From: Methanobacteriota archaeon
GTDB lineage: Archaea; Thermoplasmatota; Thermoplasmata; RBG-16-68-12
Assembly: GCA_005879065.1 (NCBI GenBank)
Contig: VBLU01000088.1
Location: forward strand, 1 to 18,591
Length of the DNA stretch: 18,591 nucleotides
Reading direction: 5' to 3'
The translations under genes were made by a program, and so were the position numbers. The notes beneath the pieces were generated by a model. That model did no database searches. It saw only the letters and a program-made list of their open reading frames with translations, and was not told the origin of the DNA. Shown piece after piece: positions 7,416 through 13,799 of this stretch; within the stretch, counting starts at the first letter, position 1; each line of letters opens with the position of its first letter.

Positions 7416-7850
7416 CTATCGGCCGCGTTCGACTTGCCCGCGGAGGCGGTCCAAGATATCGTGGTCTTCTTCGGCCATCATGCGGTTCATCATGCCGCTC
7501 ATGAGCCGGAACAGGCCCTTTCCCGACATTTGCGCGTCGTAGCGGACTTCCGTGCCGCCCTCTTTCGGGGCAAGGGTGAACGTCATCTGTCCGCGCATCG
7601 CCTTTCCATCGACCTGGAGGCCAAGCTGCGATGGCGGCCGGTACAAGGCCACCTGGATCGTGGATTCCATGGTCCTCTTCCCCGCCTTGCGCGTTTCTTT
7701 CCATGCGGTTCCGACTCGCACGGGGCCGGGCGTCACATTGTCGATGCTCTGGACGGCGGGCATCCATTGTTTCGTCTGTCCGAGGTCCGCGAGGACGGAG
7801 AAGATGCGTTCGGGAGGCGCGCGGATGACCGCGGTTCTCGTGAAGGACAT
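7416..7850 (-). CDS. SRPBCC (START/polyketide cyclase-like) family protein
   Basis: The 144-residue protein begins MSFTRTAVIRAPPERIFSVLADL, the usual first strand and helix of SRPBCC proteins, with W29 and then a lipid- or ligand-cavity fold (TFTLAPKEGGTEVRY...). The family binds hydrophobic ligands and its members have varied roles, so the substrate cannot be assigned. It is methionine-rich near residues 115-125. The stop lies three bases from the purP stop (tail to tail). A TTTAA element centred at 7878 lies 28 bases before the ATG, implying a leaderless transcript. Confidence 0.82.
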   Translation of the reverse strand: MSFTRTAVIRAPPERIFSVLADLGQTKQWMPAVQSIDNVTPGPVRVGTAWKETRKAGKRTMESTIQVALYRPPSQLGLQVDGKAMRGQMTFTLAPKEGGTEVRYDAQMSGKGLFRLMSGMMNRMMAEEDHDILDRLRGQVERGR

Positions 7851-7871
7851 GCGCCATCGAGAGGACTAGGG

Positions 7872-7883
7872 CCACTTAAACCA
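7872..7883. promoter_or_regulatory. TATA-like element between divergent SRPBCC and antiporter genes
   Basis: CCACTTAAACCA reads as TTTAA on the - strand, 28 bases before the SRPBCC ATG. It could also serve the + strand, but the antiporter start at 7980 is far away; ACTTTGAAG at 7925-7933 fits that gene better. Confidence 0.4.
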
Positions 7884-7979
7884 ACCGGCGGCGGGATGTT
7901 TGTCAACCCAGGCGGGGACCGGCGAACTTTGAAGCGACGGACATTGCATCGACCCCGGCGTCGGAAGGGACTACATCGG

Positions 7980-8987
7980 ATGCTCGAGAGCCTTCTCTTT
8001 TCGGCCGGATCGATCGCCGTCGGATTCGTGCTCCTGAATCAGGGCGCGAAGTTCATCACGGACAACGCGACCCGGATCTCCGGTCGGATCGGGCGCAGCC
8101 GGTTCGTGTTCGGGGCCCTGTTCGTGTCCACCCTCTCCGCGTTGCCGGAGCTCTTGGTGAGCGGGATCGCCGCGGAGGAGGGCAGTCCCGACATCGCGTT
8201 GGGGAACGCCCTTGCCTCGACGGTCGTGACGATCGCGTTCGTGATCGGTGTGAGCGCGCTCGTACGGCCCATCAAGACGTCTCGGGAGATCGTCCTGCGC
8301 GACGCCGTCTTCCTCGCGATCGTCAGCCTGGTTGCCGCAACCCTGCTCTTGGACGGCAACCTGACTCAATACGAGGGCGTCGCGTTGATTGCCCTGTTCG
8401 TCCCGTACATCCTAAACCTCGCGATCTCCCAACGGACCGGGCCCGCGGACGAGATCGAGGAGCGGGTCGAGGACATGACGATCGGACTCGAGTTCACGGG
8501 TTGGATCTTCGGCCGGAAGGTCGAGGTCCGAGCGGGACTCAGTTGGCTGATCTTCGGCGTCCTCTGGTCCGTGATGGGAGCCCAGTTCCTCGTCCAGGGT
8601 GCAATCAACCTCTCGACCGTGGTCGGGATGAGTCCCTGGTTTGTCGGGATCACGTTGGTGGCCCTGGGCACCTCGTTGCCGGACATCGCGGCCGCGTATC
8701 ATGCGACACGCCGCGGGTACACGGACCTGGTCCTGGGCGAAGGGATCGGCGCGGCGGTCGTGACGACCCTTCTGACCCTGGGCATGATCGGAATCCTGCG
8801 GCCCTCGACCCACTCCGTCGCGTTGTTGCTCCCCGTGGTCGCCGCGATGGTCCTCACATCGTTCCTTCTCCTCGCCCTCATGCTGGGAGGATGGCGGATC
8901 ACGTCCCGCGCCGGAGCCGTATTGACCTCAAGTTATTTCGCGATGGTCGCCTTGAACGTGTTCTGGATCCGAGGCGGGTTTCCTTGA
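7980..8987 (+). CDS. CaCA superfamily cation/calcium exchanger-like membrane protein
   Basis: The 335-residue protein has about ten hydrophobic segments in two halves, split by a polar loop at about 152-185. Each half has an alpha-repeat. The first is at 51-86 (STLSALPELLVSG...GNALASTVVT) and the second at 221-268 (VGITLVALGTSLPD...GEGIGAAVVTT). The family exchanges Na+ or H+ for Ca2+ across the membrane. E57 is kept, but the acid of repeat 2 is D235. The GSNxxN motifs are replaced by ASTVVT and GAAVVT, so ion specificity is uncertain. ATG 7980 is the first methionine before the first membrane segment; the upstream open frame is antisense to the SRPBCC gene. A GGAAGGG at 7964-7970 may act as a ribosome-binding site. 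The stop abuts the next gene's stop with no gap. Confidence 0.85.
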   Translation: MLESLLFSAGSIAVGFVLLNQGAKFITDNATRISGRIGRSRFVFGALFVSTLSALPELLVSGIAAEEGSPDIALGNALASTVVTIAFVIGVSALVRPIKTSREIVLRDAVFLAIVSLVAATLLLDGNLTQYEGVALIALFVPYILNLAISQRTGPADEIEERVEDMTIGLEFTGWIFGRKVEVRAGLSWLIFGVLWSVMGAQFLVQGAINLSTVVGMSPWFVGITLVALGTSLPDIAAAYHATRRGYTDLVLGEGIGAAVVTTLLTLGMIGILRPSTHSVALLLPVVAAMVLTSFLLLALMLGGWRITSRAGAVLTSSYFAMVALNVFWIRGGFP

Positions 8988-9737
8988 TCAGTAGACGGCG
9001 CCGCAACGAACGCAGGTGAGCTTCCCGTCGCCCCGGGCGACGAGCTGCCCGCCACAGGCCGTGCAGAATTTCATTTCCTTGACGAGTCGCCCTTGTTCGT
9101 CCCAACTGTGCTGGGGCCACCCGCCGCTCGGCGTGGGGGCCTGTCCGGGCCAACCTCCGGGGGCGGCAGCCGCCTGCATGCCCGGCGGCGCCGGGGGTGG
9201 AGCGTGGGGCACCGGGGCCGGAGGCATCGTCATCGGATGCGGTCCGGCGTGTTGCATCATCCGGAACTGTTCTTCCATGTATGCTCCCTGGTCGACCCGC
9301 GTGACCGTCGTCCGCGCGATCCGGTCGAAGAGGCGCTGTCGCGGGTCGCCCTTCGTGGCGGCGCCAACGGGGCCGTCGATCAGGACAAGGAGTGGGAAAA
9401 TTTTCGGCAGATTCCGCACCACGGCGTGCACGATGTCGAGGTTCCGGTCGATTGCGACGACCCGGAGCGCGAGGATTTTCTTGCCGATCGTGCCGGCGAA
9501 AATCGTCTCGAGCAGGACCGAGTAGACGAACCAGATCGTCCCCCAGAAGAGTAGAATGAACCACCAGGCCCATGTGAGGAACGAAAGCGGGATGGCGAAG
9601 AACAATCCGACGACGATGACGACGACGGCGTCGAACAAGAACGCGATGAACCGACGGATCCAATGCTCTTGCAGGGCCGGATTGTGACCGATCAAATCGA
9701 ATGCCGACGGCATGTCTGACCCATCCGAAGGCGCCAT
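8988..9737 (-). CDS. RDD family membrane protein with C-terminal zinc ribbon
   Basis: The 249-residue protein has an RDD domain at about 24-145 (RRFIAFLFD, two strongly hydrophobic helices, then GKKILALRVV and DRIARTTV). A linker of about 50 residues follows, rich in Pro, Ala, Gly and Met. The protein ends in a zinc ribbon with C225, C228, C242 and C245. RDD proteins are poorly understood membrane proteins, some linked to ion transport; the ribbon presumably faces the cytoplasm. ATG 9737 is the longest start, but the TATA-like TTTATCAA (- strand, centre about 9755) would suit ATG 9713 better. It is tail to tail with the antiporter gene. Confidence 0.83.
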   Translation of the reverse strand: MAPSDGSDMPSAFDLIGHNPALQEHWIRRFIAFLFDAVVVIVVGLFFAIPLSFLTWAWWFILLFWGTIWFVYSVLLETIFAGTIGKKILALRVVAIDRNLDIVHAVVRNLPKIFPLLVLIDGPVGAATKGDPRQRLFDRIARTTVTRVDQGAYMEEQFRMMQHAGPHPMTMPPAPVPHAPPPAPPGMQAAAAPGGWPGQAPTPSGGWPQHSWDEQGRLVKEMKFCTACGGQLVARGDGKLTCVRCGAVY

Positions 9738-9749
9738 ATCGGAAAGGTC

Positions 9750-9759
9750 TTGATAAACG
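9750..9759 (-). promoter_or_regulatory. Putative TATA element of the RDD gene
   Basis: On the - strand this reads CGTTTATCAA. The implied transcript start is about 9728, between ATG 9737 and ATG 9713, which argues for the shorter protein. Confidence 0.35.
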
Positions 9760-9794
9760 TATGGGAGGCCGATCTCTGGAGGGAATCCGACAAC

Positions 9795-10475
9795 TCATTC
9801 CTGGGAGTCTTTCGGAGGATCCGGCGACAGCTCTTCCTCGACGCGCGTCGAGCGGCGGAGGAACTCGTTCGGGATTTCCTTCGACGTGTACACCGTCTTG
9901 CCGGCCCGGTGGATCACGACGCCAGATTCCCGCGCCGTCTTCGCATCGATCTCGAGGATGAGGGGCTGCGCGATTCGGACCCGACCGGCTTCGAGTGCGG
10001 CTTCGAACGTCGCGCTGAGGTGGACCATCTTCCGGTCCGACGGGCGCAATCCCGCCTCCATGAGGAGATGGCTCTCCTCCTCCGTCGTCGGATAGAACAG
10101 GATGTCCGGGATGCCGTCCGTCGGCAAGTCCAAATCGAGGTCCTTCGAGTGCCCGTACGTCGCGCGGATCTTGCCGTCGTCGAACTGGTAGCGGCCCTTC
10201 GGGTCTGTCTCGATCAGGCCGACGACGTGGTGCTGTCGGAGGAATCGGAAGCGGCGATTCCGGATCTGCACCGCCGTAAGGAAGTCCCGGAGGTCCACCC
10301 ATCCATGGGTGTCCATCTCGAGGCCGTATCGCTCCGGGAAATGCCGCAAGACGCCGGCCATCGTCCGGCCGAGGATCTCGACCTCCTCGTCGTTCAGGAG
10401 GAATTTACCCTCGTCCCCGCAATGGGGGCAGAACTCCTCGCGGAAGTAACCGTGAGAACGACATTCCTTCAGCAT
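9795..10475 (-). CDS. kptA: KptA/Tpt1 RNA 2'-phosphotransferase
   Basis: The family transfers a 2'-phosphate from RNA to NAD+, yielding ADP-ribose cyclic phosphate. In the 226-residue protein, residues 5-19 form a zinc-binding N-terminus of the archaeal type (C5, H8, C16, C19). The catalytic pair R44-H45 lies in VLRHFPERYG. MDTHGWVDLRDFL and IRATYGHS (R104) follow, then DRKMVHLS, with R148 a candidate for the last catalytic arginine, and finally SKEIPNEFL. A GGAGGGG ribosome-binding site sits just before the ATG. It lies 36 bases downstream of dtdA on the same strand, so the two may be cotranscribed, although a TATA-like site lies at the dtdA end. Archaeal tRNA splicing by RtcB is not thought to leave a 2'-phosphate, so its substrate here is unclear. 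Confidence 0.88.
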   Translation of the reverse strand: MLKECRSHGYFREEFCPHCGDEGKFLLNDEEVEILGRTMAGVLRHFPERYGLEMDTHGWVDLRDFLTAVQIRNRRFRFLRQHHVVGLIETDPKGRYQFDDGKIRATYGHSKDLDLDLPTDGIPDILFYPTTEEESHLLMEAGLRPSDRKMVHLSATFEAALEAGRVRIAQPLILEIDAKTARESGVVIHRAGKTVYTSKEIPNEFLRRSTRVEEELSPDPPKDSQE

Positions 10476-10477
10476 CG

Positions 10478-10486
10478 TCCCCTCCT
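10478..10486 (-). promoter_or_regulatory. Strong Shine-Dalgarno site of kptA
   Basis: The - strand reads AGGAGGGGA just before ATG 10475. Most genes in this window lack such a site, so it supports this start and translation from a leadered transcript. Confidence 0.55.
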
Positions 10487-10509
10487 GGGTTGCTTGGTAT
10501 TCGCCAACG

Positions 10510-10519
10510 GTTTATGAAG
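10510..10519 (-). promoter_or_regulatory. Putative TATA element of kptA
   Basis: TTCATAAACC on the - strand, overlapping the end of dtdA, would start a transcript near 10488 with a leader of about 12 bases that includes the ribosome-binding site. Confidence 0.4.
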
Positions 10520-11351
10520 TTTCGTCCTCCCGATCCGAGGGGAGGTCCGCCTCCCGGACGATGCGCAATCCGAGGCGCTCGAGTCGTTGTTCGATGTCCC
10601 GGACCTCCGGTTTCGAGAGAGCCTTGCGATGAAGGTACGCGAGGGTTGCTCCCTCCGTCCGCTCGACCGCCTGTTCAAGCAGGCCTGGGGACGCCTTCGC
10701 GAGGGCATATGTCGCGAGCAGGTGTCCGAAAGCGATCCTCCTCCGAAGAGCGACGTCCGTGTGCCGGGGCACATAGTGCCCGCCTCCGAGACCGATCGCG
10801 ATCGGGGCGTTGAGGGGACGCAGGTTGAGCAAGACGCGGGCGATCGCGCGGGAGGCCTCGCGGTCCACCCACTCCCGCGCCGTGCTCCCCTGTTCGATGA
10901 AGAACGTGGGCGACGTGAGGTAAGGACCATGATGGGTCGCCTCGAACGTCACCTCGTAGCCGAGAGCCCGCCCCGCATGGCGAAGTCCGCGGAGGGCGGC
11001 CGTCATCCATCGCGGTGCCGAAGGGACGAGGGTCTCCGGCTGGCCGCCAAACTCCGCGGGGCCCGGATTTCCGATCGGGTGCACCGTGAGGCTCGGACGA
11101 CCGCTCTCGGACCGGTGTTTGGACAGGTACACGACGAGGTCGACCCGCTCGTTGAAGGAGGATTCGAGATCGCGGTCGAGGTGGTCGCGGTCCAGGTGGA
11201 GTTCGGGGATCGTGACGAGAATCATGTCCCGCAGGCGCCACGCCGCCCGACCGCCGAACGGTTCATCCCGCGTCCACGAGCCGAGGCCGAGGAGCTCCTC
11301 CTGCTGGTGGACGCCGGCCTCGTCTCCCTCCGAGGCCACGAGGAACCGCAT
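10512..11351 (-). CDS. dtdA: D-aminoacyl-tRNA deacylase DtdA (archaeal type)
   Basis: The enzyme hydrolyses D-aminoacyl-tRNAs so that D-amino acids do not enter proteins. Family blocks are clear in the 279-residue protein: MRFLVASEGDEAG at the N-terminus, LVTIPELHLDRDHLD, LSKHRSESG (76-84), EATHHGP (137-143) and GLGGGHYVPRH. The start at 11351 matches the family N-terminus; ATG 11378 gives nine more residues and sits closer to the TATA element, so it is possible. The open frame continues another 300 codons upstream, but that part is antisense to hsp20. With kptA it forms a tRNA-quality pair on the - strand, and it is divergent from the thioredoxin-fold gene. Confidence 0.92.
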   Translation of the reverse strand: MRFLVASEGDEAGVHQQEELLGLGSWTRDEPFGGRAAWRLRDMILVTIPELHLDRDHLDRDLESSFNERVDLVVYLSKHRSESGRPSLTVHPIGNPGPAEFGGQPETLVPSAPRWMTAALRGLRHAGRALGYEVTFEATHHGPYLTSPTFFIEQGSTAREWVDREASRAIARVLLNLRPLNAPIAIGLGGGHYVPRHTDVALRRRIAFGHLLATYALAKASPGLLEQAVERTEGATLAYLHRKALSKPEVRDIEQRLERLGLRIVREADLPSDREDETS

Positions 11352-11403
11352 GCGGTCCGGGAGGCATGCAGGCCCCATGGTCTTTCTCCCGCGACGTCGC
11401 GCA

Positions 11404-11416
11404 CAAACTTTATGAG
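11404..11416. promoter_or_regulatory. Shared TATA element for dtdA (-) and thioredoxin-fold gene (+)
   Basis: CAAACTTTATGAG is centred at about 11411. It lies 33-34 bases from ATG 11378 on the - strand and from ATG 11445 on the + strand, so one AT-rich core may drive both genes. Confidence 0.45.
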
Positions 11417-11444
11417 TGGCGCTCCGGTACGCGCGGGAGACGAC

Positions 11445-11795
11445 ATGGTCGCGGTCACCTTCCTCTCGTCGGTCCAAGACTTCCAGGAAGGCCGGATCCA
11501 GGAGGTCGCGGAACGACTCAGGAAGGACCATGCGGATTGGAAGGTGGAGGTGGTCCCGCCCGAAGGCAGCAAACCCCTCCTCACGAAATACAAGTTGCAA
11601 TTCGGTCCCGCCATCCTCGTGAACGACCGGATTGAGTTCGTCGGGATCCCTCGTTACCGGATGTTGGTCGAACGGGTGTCCCAGGTCTCTGCCGGCCGGA
11701 TCTCGCCGCGGACCGCGCAGCCCCCTCCGGCCGCTGCGCCAACGGCCGCCGCGAAGCCCGCGGCGCCACCCCGCCCGACCCCGCCGCCCGGTTGA
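11445..11795 (+). CDS. Thioredoxin-fold protein without CXXC, with Pro/Ala-rich tail
   Basis: The 116-residue protein starts MVAVTFLSSVQDFQEG, where a thioredoxin would have its CXXC after the first strand. It continues with the cis-proline block KYKLQFGPAILVNDRIEFVG and a final helix. The last 25 or so residues are almost only Pro, Ala, Lys, Arg and Thr and are probably disordered. With both cysteines lost, oxidoreductase activity is unlikely, so the fold may serve binding. ATG 11445 has GGGAG eight bases before it. ATG 11412 is in frame but overlaps the TATA element, so I reject it. I cannot name a specific function. Confidence 0.7.
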   Translation: MVAVTFLSSVQDFQEGRIQEVAERLRKDHADWKVEVVPPEGSKPLLTKYKLQFGPAILVNDRIEFVGIPRYRMLVERVSQVSAGRISPRTAQPPPAAAPTAAAKPAAPPRPTPPPG

Positions 11796-11875
11796 CCGTG
11801 GGCCGTCGCTGCACCCGACCGTGCTCATCGTGACATGAGCTGTGTTCGAGTTCCCCGAGAAAATACGTCCTCGCT

Positions 11876-11888
11876 CGAAAACTATATG
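11876..11888 (+). promoter_or_regulatory. BRE/TATA promoter of hsp20
   Basis: CGAAAACTATATG contains a BRE-like purine stretch and the TATA core CTATATG. A start near 11911 would leave a leader of about 65 bases before ATG 11976. A second TATA-like AAAATAC lies at about 11860. The rest of 11796-11975 shows no gene. Confidence 0.5.
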
Positions 11889-11975
11889 AAATCTCGACCG
11901 CATTTGTTCCTCAATGGGTTGAGGCCGAATCGCTCGGAAGGCCGTGCGGTCCGGAAGGAAGGCGAAGATTCCTCC

Positions 11976-12404
11976 ATGAGTGTTGAGGACGAGTTCGAGG
12001 AAACCCGGCGGGCGCTTCACCGAATGCTCAAGGATGCCTTCGAGGGCAAGCTGGGGGTTTTCCGGGAACCGTTCATCTACGGCTTCACGACCCGATCTCG
12101 CGAGGCGAGGCTCGAGACGCCGCGGCCCGCGTTGGAGGGCGAGGAGATCCGGACGCGGGATCCCTTGGTCGACGTGATCCTCACGGAATCCGCGATTTTC
12201 CTCACCGCGGAGATGGCGGGCGTCGCGCGAGAGGGCATCCGGGTACGCCTGGACGAGGGCAAGCTCGTCCTCCAAGGCGACGGGGACCGCTCCTATTTCA
12301 GCGTCGTCGACTTGCCTATGGACGCGGACCGCGACACGCTGAAGTACACGTATACCAATGGCGTCCTCGACGTGGTGATCGCCCGGAAGCGGTCCTTCAA
12401 CTGA
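11976..12404 (+). CDS. Small heat-shock protein, Hsp20/alpha-crystallin type
   Basis: Small heat-shock proteins hold unfolding proteins in a soluble form without ATP. The 142-residue protein has an N-terminal arm of about 60 residues, then a short alpha-crystallin domain (DPLVDVILTESAIFLTAEMAGV ... VRLDEGKLVLQG ... YTNGVLDVVIARK). The loop carrying beta-6 is shortened and there is no C-terminal IXI motif after ARKRSFN, so the usual oligomer contact is missing. ATG 11976 follows the TATA element by a leader of about 65 bases; the in-frame ATG 11835 lies upstream of the promoter and is rejected. The small coiled-coil gene starts 15 bases after the stop and is probably cotranscribed. Confidence 0.82.
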   Translation: MSVEDEFEETRRALHRMLKDAFEGKLGVFREPFIYGFTTRSREARLETPRPALEGEEIRTRDPLVDVILTESAIFLTAEMAGVAREGIRVRLDEGKLVLQGDGDRSYFSVVDLPMDADRDTLKYTYTNGVLDVVIARKRSFN

Positions 12405-12419
12405 GGCCCGCCAGTTCGG

Positions 12420-12674
12420 GTGAGCCGGCGCGGGGGTTCGGAGATTCCGGCCGCGGACAAACTCGAACGAAAACTGAAACGACTACGGAGGATCGAGGCA
12501 GGGTACCGCGCGGAGATCCGGCGAGCCCAGCACGCGATGAAGGAAAACACCGTGGACCGGCTGAAAGCGGAACGGAAATTCGAACGGGTCCGAGCGAAAC
12601 TCGAGGGAAAGATCGAACGGGTCCAGCCGAAGATCAAGGCCCTCACGAACCGGGTGTCGGAACACAAAGAGTGA
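12420..12674 (+). CDS. Small coiled-coil protein, unknown function
   Basis: I do not recognise this 84-residue protein from a GTG start. From residue 12 on it is almost wholly charged helix, rich in Lys, Arg and Glu, with heptad-like hydrophobics (LERKLKRLRRIEAGYRAEI, then DRLKAERKFERVRAKLEGKI), so a coiled coil is likely. It has no cysteines and no membrane segment. Its start 15 bases after the hsp20 stop suggests one operon and perhaps a stress role, which is inference. The strongly basic charge would also fit nucleic-acid contact. Confidence 0.6.
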   Translation: MSRRGGSEIPAADKLERKLKRLRRIEAGYRAEIRRAQHAMKENTVDRLKAERKFERVRAKLEGKIERVQPKIKALTNRVSEHKE

Positions 12675-12713
12675 TCCCGCGAAGGCTATGAACGCGCCCG
12701 GCCATCCGGCCTC

Positions 12714-13799
12714 GTGGGCGCGTCGCGCGAACGTGCCATCGTCCTCGAGGAGGTCGCCGCCAAGGTCCGGGAATGCACCCTGTGTCGGCTGCACCGGAAC
12801 CGGACCCGGGCGGTCGCAGGGGAAGGCCCGGTCGACGCCGACCTGTTCCTGATCGGCGAAGCGCCGGGACGGCAGGAGGATGCGGCCGGCCGACCGTTTG
12901 TGGGGTCCGCCGGCAAGGTGCTCAATAGGGCCCTCACCTCAGCCCGAATCTCGCGGAAGGACGTCTTCATCACGAATGTGGTCAAGTGTCGACCCCCCGC
13001 GAACCGGGCGCCGAAGGCGGACGAACTGGAAGCGTGTCGGCCGTACCTCCGGAGCCAGATCGAGGCCGTCCGACCGAGGGTCCTCGTGACGCTCGGCTCC
13101 ACGGCGCTTCGCAGCCTCCAGGGCCCCGGAGCGGGGCTGTCGGAGGCGCGGGGGCGGGACCTCGCCTTCGACGGGATTCCCGTGCGGGCCGCCTACCATC
13201 CGGCCGCGGTCCTCTACAACCGGCGGCTAGAGGCAGCCCTCCGCGCCGATCTCCGAAGTATCGGCCGTCGAGTCCCGAAGAAACCCGCGAGGGTCCATAG
13301 CACTCCTCCTCGCGCCGGGAAGCCCGTGCGTCCGGGGCGCTCGGCCGGAGCCGTTGTGATGAACCGCGAAGGCCGCGCCCTCCTCCTTCGGAAGGCGGGA
13401 GAGGCGATGTGGGTCCTGCCGAAGGGCACCCTGGAGCTGGGAGAGACCGACGAGGAAGCCGCGGTCCGTGAAGTGCACGAGGAAACGGGCCTGCGGGTGA
13501 AGCTCCTTCGTCCGCTCACGGAGGTGCGATACGCCTTCTATTGGCCCCCGGACGGGGTGAACGTGGACAAGACCGTGGCGTACTTTCTCGCCGCTCCGAT
13601 CGGCGGTCGCGTTCGCCCGGAACCTGGTTTCGACGAGGGTCGCTGGGTCTCGCGGTCGGAGGCGATGCGACTCCTCCATTGGCCCAACGACCGCGAGGTC
13701 GTCGCTCGGGCGTTCGACGCGAGGCGCACGATCGGAGTCATCGGAAAAAGGCGCGGATCTTCTCGAGCGGCCAAGCGTTCAACACGTCGGTCGCGGTGA
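12714..13799 (+). CDS. Family 4 uracil-DNA glycosylase fused to a Nudix hydrolase
   Basis: Residues 1-185 form a family 4 uracil-DNA glycosylase. The four cysteines for the [4Fe-4S] cluster are C21, C24, C92 and C108; the catalytic motif GEAPGRQED is at 48-56 and HPAAVL at 162-167. A basic Pro-rich linker (about 186-210) leads to a Nudix domain at 211-335, with a complete Nudix box at 238-260 (G-x5-E-x7-REVHEETGL). A short basic tail ends the protein. The first domain removes uracil from DNA; Nudix domains hydrolyse nucleoside diphosphate derivatives such as damaged dNTPs or Ap4A. The GTG at 12714 is the only start near the conserved N-terminus. The last 62 bases overlap the end of the convergent polX gene. 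The open frame is continuous, so it is a real fusion as read. Confidence 0.9.
   Translation: MGASRERAIVLEEVAAKVRECTLCRLHRNRTRAVAGEGPVDADLFLIGEAPGRQEDAAGRPFVGSAGKVLNRALTSARISRKDVFITNVVKCRPPANRAPKADELEACRPYLRSQIEAVRPRVLVTLGSTALRSLQGPGAGLSEARGRDLAFDGIPVRAAYHPAAVLYNRRLEAALRADLRSIGRRVPKKPARVHSTPPRAGKPVRPGRSAGAVVMNREGRALLLRKAGEAMWVLPKGTLELGETDEEAAVREVHEETGLRVKLLRPLTEVRYAFYWPPDGVNVDKTVAYFLAAPIGGRVRPEPGFDEGRWVSRSEAMRLLHWPNDREVVARAFDARRTIGVIGKRRGSSRAAKRSTRRSR

Noticed and set aside
11835..11975. N-terminal extension of Hsp20 from ATG 11835
   Set aside because: It starts upstream of the TATA element, so it would not be on the predicted transcript, and the residues are not Hsp20-like.
11352..12275. Upstream - strand extension of dtdA across the hsp20 gene
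   Set aside because: The family N-terminus starts at 11351, and the extension is antisense to a recognisable Hsp20 domain.
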